A model generated the notes under the pieces. It was not told the origin of the DNA and ran no database searches. It saw only the letters and a list, made by a program, of their open reading frames with translations. This document shows positions 61,276-64,000 of a stretch of 64,000 nucleotides of DNA, piece by piece. Position numbers and translations under genes: made by a program. The number at the start of each line of letters is the position of its first letter. Within the stretch, counting starts at the first letter, position 1. Source of the stretch: Siminovitchia sediminis (GTDB taxonomy: Bacteria > Bacillota > Bacilli > Bacillales > Bacillaceae_C). The stretch spans positions 56,206 to 120,205 of the forward strand of contig NZ_JBHUEO010000017.1 of the NCBI RefSeq assembly GCF_042680885.1. Reading direction: 5' to 3'.

Positions 61276-61860
61276 TTATTCAGACGGTACAAGCATTTTC
61301 ATGGATATCTTGTCTTCCTCCAAATCAAACTCTTGGACCCTGACCTGGATTCCGTTATTCAATCTCATATCCTGCAATGAAACATATACCCGCTCATCAT
61401 TTGGTTGAATGATTACCCATGATGGAAGCTTATATGCATCCCGGATAAATTTCAATATATAGGAAACAGGCAGTTTCACGTCGCCCAAAAAGACATTTTT
61501 TTGTTCAAGCACCAAATCACCATTTTCCAATGCTTTGGGATCAAAGGTCATTTTCAGCTGCAAGGATTGTGAAAACACGGAGACTTCCCCATACAATTCC
61601 ACGTCATTGGTTAAAAACACATTATAATGGATGGGGCCGTTTAATTCTTCTCTTTCAATATAATCATTAATCAGCCTTGTCAAATCTTCCTTTTTCGTCT
61701 GAATGGTAAATTCGGAGTAGCCTTTTGTATGAGTATTTCCCTTTGGAATCTCTTGCTGGTCTGAAGATAAAAACAATAAGACCATCAACGTCAAAGCAAA
61801 CACGATATTAAGGGCAGCTAATACTAAAAAACCTATTTTCCAATAATTTTTGTTTGCCAC
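61276..61860 (-). CDS. ypmS: YpmS-family membrane-anchored protein (DUF2140)
   Basis: A 194-residue protein with one N-terminal membrane helix (IGFLVLAALNIVFALTLMVLLFL) and an extracellular beta-rich domain (YSEFTIQTKKEDLTRLINDYIE, GDVKLPVSYILKFI, PSWVIIQPNDERVYVSLQDM). GTG start at 61860 behind GGGGGAAG. Homologous to B. subtilis YpmS, unknown function, next to ypmR as in that organism. Confidence 0.88.
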   Translation of the reverse strand: MANKNYWKIGFLVLAALNIVFALTLMVLLFLSSDQQEIPKGNTHTKGYSEFTIQTKKEDLTRLINDYIEREELNGPIHYNVFLTNDVELYGEVSVFSQSLQLKMTFDPKALENGDLVLEQKNVFLGDVKLPVSYILKFIRDAYKLPSWVIIQPNDERVYVSLQDMRLNNGIQVRVQEFDLEEDKISMKMLVPSE

Positions 61861-61891
61861 GATTGTCTTCCCCCATATGGAAACTTACGAC

Positions 61892-62668
61892 TTACAAAAG
61901 CTCTGCCGCTGACAACATGTCGTAGATCCTTTCCGCTATTAATTCATATCCGCGTGTATTCGGATGGAAGTAGTCTGTATAAAGTAAACGTTCTTCATTG
62001 TCCTTGAAAATATCATCGACCGGGACGAAGAGAGCTTCTGGATAACTCTCTGCAGTTTCCGCACTTACTCTGTTCCAATTATTTACAATTTGATCCATTT
62101 CCTTAATATCTGAGAACCACTTGATAAACGGGTTATATATCCCTACCAAAACAATGCCTGCTTCCTCATTATAGCTCCTGATTAATGAAAAAATGGCATT
62201 CAGCTTTTTTTCGTAGTCCTTTTCTGCTGCAATGAATTTATTGATTTCCAGACCCAGCAAGTTGTCTTTAAAAACCTGCATGACATCATTTCCGCCAATC
62301 GTCATAATAACGAGATCCGCTCTTTGAATGTCCGCTTTGACCGCAGGTTCCTGGAGCCGCTTGAGAAGATGGTCTGTCCTGTTTCCTCGCTTGCCATGAT
62401 TAATGAATTCTGCTCTGTTAACGCCTTTTAACTTCTCCAGGTCTTCCTTCAAAAATGGTATATATCCACCGAACTCTTCATCTGAGCCTACCCCCTGTGT
62501 TAAAGAATCACCAACTGAAACGATTATATAATCCCTTGGGACAAAATCGGATGGAGGGAGTGGTTTTTTGCTTATAGCCGTTTCATGAATACTCAGGTGT
62601 TCATTTTGGCTGGCACAACCGGAACACCATAATAAAAAAATAATCGCCATGAATGCAAACTTTTTCAT
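61892..62668 (-). CDS. ypmR: SGNH/GDSL-family lipase-like lipoprotein YpmR
   Basis: A 258-residue esterase-like lipoprotein. MKKFAFMAIIFLLWCSGC is a lipoprotein signal (Cys at the end of SGC). SGNH blocks: I VSVGDSLTQGVG, III GGNDVM, V DYFHPNTRGYELIAERI with the catalytic Asp/His. Substrate unknown. Start at the MKK of the signal peptide behind GGAAGG; four upstream codons ignored. Operon with ypmS (31-base gap). Confidence 0.9.
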   Translation of the reverse strand: MKKFAFMAIIFLLWCSGCASQNEHLSIHETAISKKPLPPSDFVPRDYIIVSVGDSLTQGVGSDEEFGGYIPFLKEDLEKLKGVNRAEFINHGKRGNRTDHLLKRLQEPAVKADIQRADLVIMTIGGNDVMQVFKDNLLGLEINKFIAAEKDYEKKLNAIFSLIRSYNEEAGIVLVGIYNPFIKWFSDIKEMDQIVNNWNRVSAETAESYPEALFVPVDDIFKDNEERLLYTDYFHPNTRGYELIAERIYDMLSAAELL

Positions 62669-62989
62669 CTGACCTTCCATCTCACTTTATTGAAATGCTT
62701 TCATTATAACATCATATGCAAAAGTCATTAAAAGATTTAAAGGGGACACCGTACAACCTCCGCAGCCATTACACCTTGTAGGAGTAGTCCTTTGCCGCCG
62801 CAGAAAATCCCTTCACCCTTTTGCAAATATTGCTTATCATGATCATTTTCTTCCCCCATATGACGTTCGAGGAATGATTATTTTTAAATCATGACGCCTG
62901 AAGCCGGAAAGTCCCGTGGGGACATATTAAGACTATGACGATACTGGACGGGATACTTTAGAGAAGGCCTCCAGCAGGGTGCTGCTTTG
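62669..62989. other. Intergenic region between ypmR and degV-like gene
   Basis: About 320 bases with mixed composition; 62740-62990 is slightly richer in G+C and has short complementary pieces (GGAAAGTCCC / GGGACA) but no gene, known RNA or strong terminator. The minus-strand end of the degV-like gene is at 62990 with only a weak hairpin (CAGCA/TGCTG). Confidence 0.35.
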
Positions 62990-63826
62990 TTATTCCGCAT
63001 AATACGAAAAACCGATTGCACCCTGACCCGTATGTGTACTGATCACCGGGCTCGTCCATAGAATCTCAACGGACTGGAAGCCTGTATTTTTTTCGATCTG
63101 TTCTTTTAATTTTAAAGCAAAATCTTGCCCATCTGCATGAGCGATGCTTGCATATTTGATTGTTTTCCCTCTGATGTCGTTCATAAACTGCTTGGCCATA
63201 TACTTAACGGCCTGTGTTTGGCTGCGTACTTTGGCTACCGGGGAATATTCCCCATCCTCAAGGATGGCAATCGGTTTAATATTTAGAAGGGACCCGATCA
63301 TTGCTGTCCCTTTCCCGATCCGTCCGCCTTTTGCCAAATTCTCAAGGGTATCCACCACAACATATAAATAAGTATGGGCCTTCATACCGGTTAATCTGTC
63401 TGTAATTTCTTTACTTGTCCATCCTTCTTTTGATAATTTTGCAGCCTCTATTACCTGAAAGCCTAGGGCTCTGGAAGTAAAATAAGAGTCAATAACCGTT
63501 ACTTTTCCTTTTACCATACTCGCAGCCGTTTTTGCTGTTTCCACAGTTCCGCTTAATTTTTTTGCCAAGTGAATAGAAATGACTTCGCTTCCATCTTCCG
63601 TCAGATCGTTATATAAATCAATAAATTTTCCTAATGACGGCTGAGAACTTTTAGGAAAAAGATCCGTCCGGCTCATTTTTTTGATAAAATCTTTTGGAGT
63701 AATTTCTACGCCATCCAAGTATGATACCTCTCCGAAAGAGATCGTTAAGGGAATCTTATATACCTGCCATTTTTCAGTTTCTTCATTTGTCAGATCACAG
63801 CTTGAATCTGTTACAATTTTAATCAT
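62990..63826 (-). CDS. DegV-family fatty-acid-binding protein
   Basis: A 278-residue protein of the DegV family, which bind a fatty acid and in some Firmicutes serve as the FakB partner of fatty acid kinase. MIKIVTDSSCDLTNEETEKW is the N-terminal signature; SQPSLGKFIDLYND and IHLAKKLSGTVETAKTAASMVKG, SRALGFQVIEAAKLSKEG, LENLAKGGRIGKGTAMIGSLLNIKPI follow. Start MIKIVTDSS follows GGGGTG; 14 upstream codons of frame are not used. A terminator hairpin lies just 30-50 bases upstream. Confidence 0.93.
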   Translation of the reverse strand: MIKIVTDSSCDLTNEETEKWQVYKIPLTISFGEVSYLDGVEITPKDFIKKMSRTDLFPKSSQPSLGKFIDLYNDLTEDGSEVISIHLAKKLSGTVETAKTAASMVKGKVTVIDSYFTSRALGFQVIEAAKLSKEGWTSKEITDRLTGMKAHTYLYVVVDTLENLAKGGRIGKGTAMIGSLLNIKPIAILEDGEYSPVAKVRSQTQAVKYMAKQFMNDIRGKTIKYASIAHADGQDFALKLKEQIEKNTGFQSVEILWTSPVISTHTGQGAIGFSYYAE

Positions 63827-63857
63827 TTTCTCTGCACACCCCTTTTTCAAACGAAAA

Positions 63858-63877
63858 AGCGAACCCACCGGTTCGCT
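63858..63877 (-). terminator. Terminator or attenuator upstream of the degV-like gene
   Basis: Stem AGCGAACC / GGTTCGCT with a 4-base loop followed by TTTTTCG on the minus strand, 32 bases before the start codon. A second hairpin, TGTAGAGAAA / TTTCTCTACA (63883-63913), lies directly upstream. It may end a gene outside the window or control this gene. Confidence 0.7.
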
Positions 63878-64000
63878 CAGCTTGTAGAGAAAGTATATGT
63901 TTTTTTCTCTACAGGCTTTTTTATTTTACATTTAGACGACTTGTATCTAGATTTTTGTGTTTTTATTTTTAAGAAAAAGATTCCCATCCACCTAGACCTG

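Overview
The window is chromosomal DNA from a Gram-positive, endospore-forming member of the Bacillaceae. Evidence: spore genes (tlp, sspN, a YjcZ-type peptide), Ku/LigD end joining, Bacillus-type small proteins (YneP/Q/R/T, YozD, YozE, YpmR, YpmS), strong GGAGG ribosome sites, moderate-to-low G+C, and gene order close to B. subtilis around citB-tlp-yneP/Q/R-plsY-yneT-parE-parC and ctpA-yodJ-deoD...yozD-yozE. The species cannot be fixed from sequence alone. There are no rRNA genes, no complete canonical tRNA genes, and no insertion sequence, prophage or CRISPR array that I can recognise.

Layout. 1-2.8 kb: cytochrome bd oxidase (cydAB, cydB cut by the window edge) with a Rex-like operator. 2.8-11.6 kb: a staygreen-family gene and the arginine operon argC-argB-argD-carA-carB-argF; argJ is absent and CarA has Gly in place of its catalytic Cys. 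11.6-16.1 kb: topoisomerase IV (parE-parC). 16.4-20.6 kb: CoA-binding protein, PlsY, a CapA-like protein, YneR/Q/P, spore proteins and a tiny basic FbpB-like protein. 20.7-26.2 kb: aconitase with a CcpC box, small stress/envelope proteins, a lysozyme-like protein and a YocH-type LysM-3D protein. 26.3-30.4 kb: an MFS transporter and the TPP-riboswitch operon tenA-thiD-thiE. 30.5-31.4 kb: an AEC transporter broken by one in-frame TAA. 32-33.2 kb: YIEGIA protein and its small partner. 33.5-37.7 kb: class I ribonucleotide reductase (nrdA, flavodoxin, nrdB) behind two NrdR boxes and a cobalamin riboswitch with terminator. 37.7-42.5 kb: cold-shock protein, Ku, LigD and membrane proteins. 42.9-43.7 kb: a GNAT acetyltransferase with an unusual leader that contains a tRNA-like fold and a possible translational switch. 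43.7-48.7 kb: CAP-domain protein, CtpA protease, LdcB-type carboxypeptidase, DeoD. 48.8-58.5 kb: a phenylacetate-catabolism block (paaI, paaK, ferredoxin reductase, ferredoxin, paaC, paaD, paaH, paaJ, paaX, gamma-carbonic-anhydrase-like protein, flavin monooxygenase) that sits between deoD and yozD and lacks paaA and paaB. 59.3-63.9 kb: YozD, YozE, YjcZ peptide, MsrB/MsrA, YpmS, YpmR and DegV.

How the genes work together. The arginine operon makes carbamoyl phosphate and citrulline precursors, but needs an ornithine-releasing enzyme from elsewhere. The nrd operon is wired to be shut by adenosylcobalamin and by NrdR, which suggests a B12-dependent reductase elsewhere in the genome. The paa block carries activation (PaaK), proofreading (PaaI), late beta-oxidation steps (PaaH, PaaJ), two epoxidase accessory subunits (PaaC, PaaD) and a probable electron supply (ferredoxin and its reductase); catalytic PaaA must be encoded elsewhere or is lost. 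The paaC promoter region shows a 12-bp inverted repeat and a full-consensus cre site.

The most unusual points are the GNAT leader, the dual control of nrd, the Cys-to-Gly change in CarA, and the paa block without its catalytic subunit.
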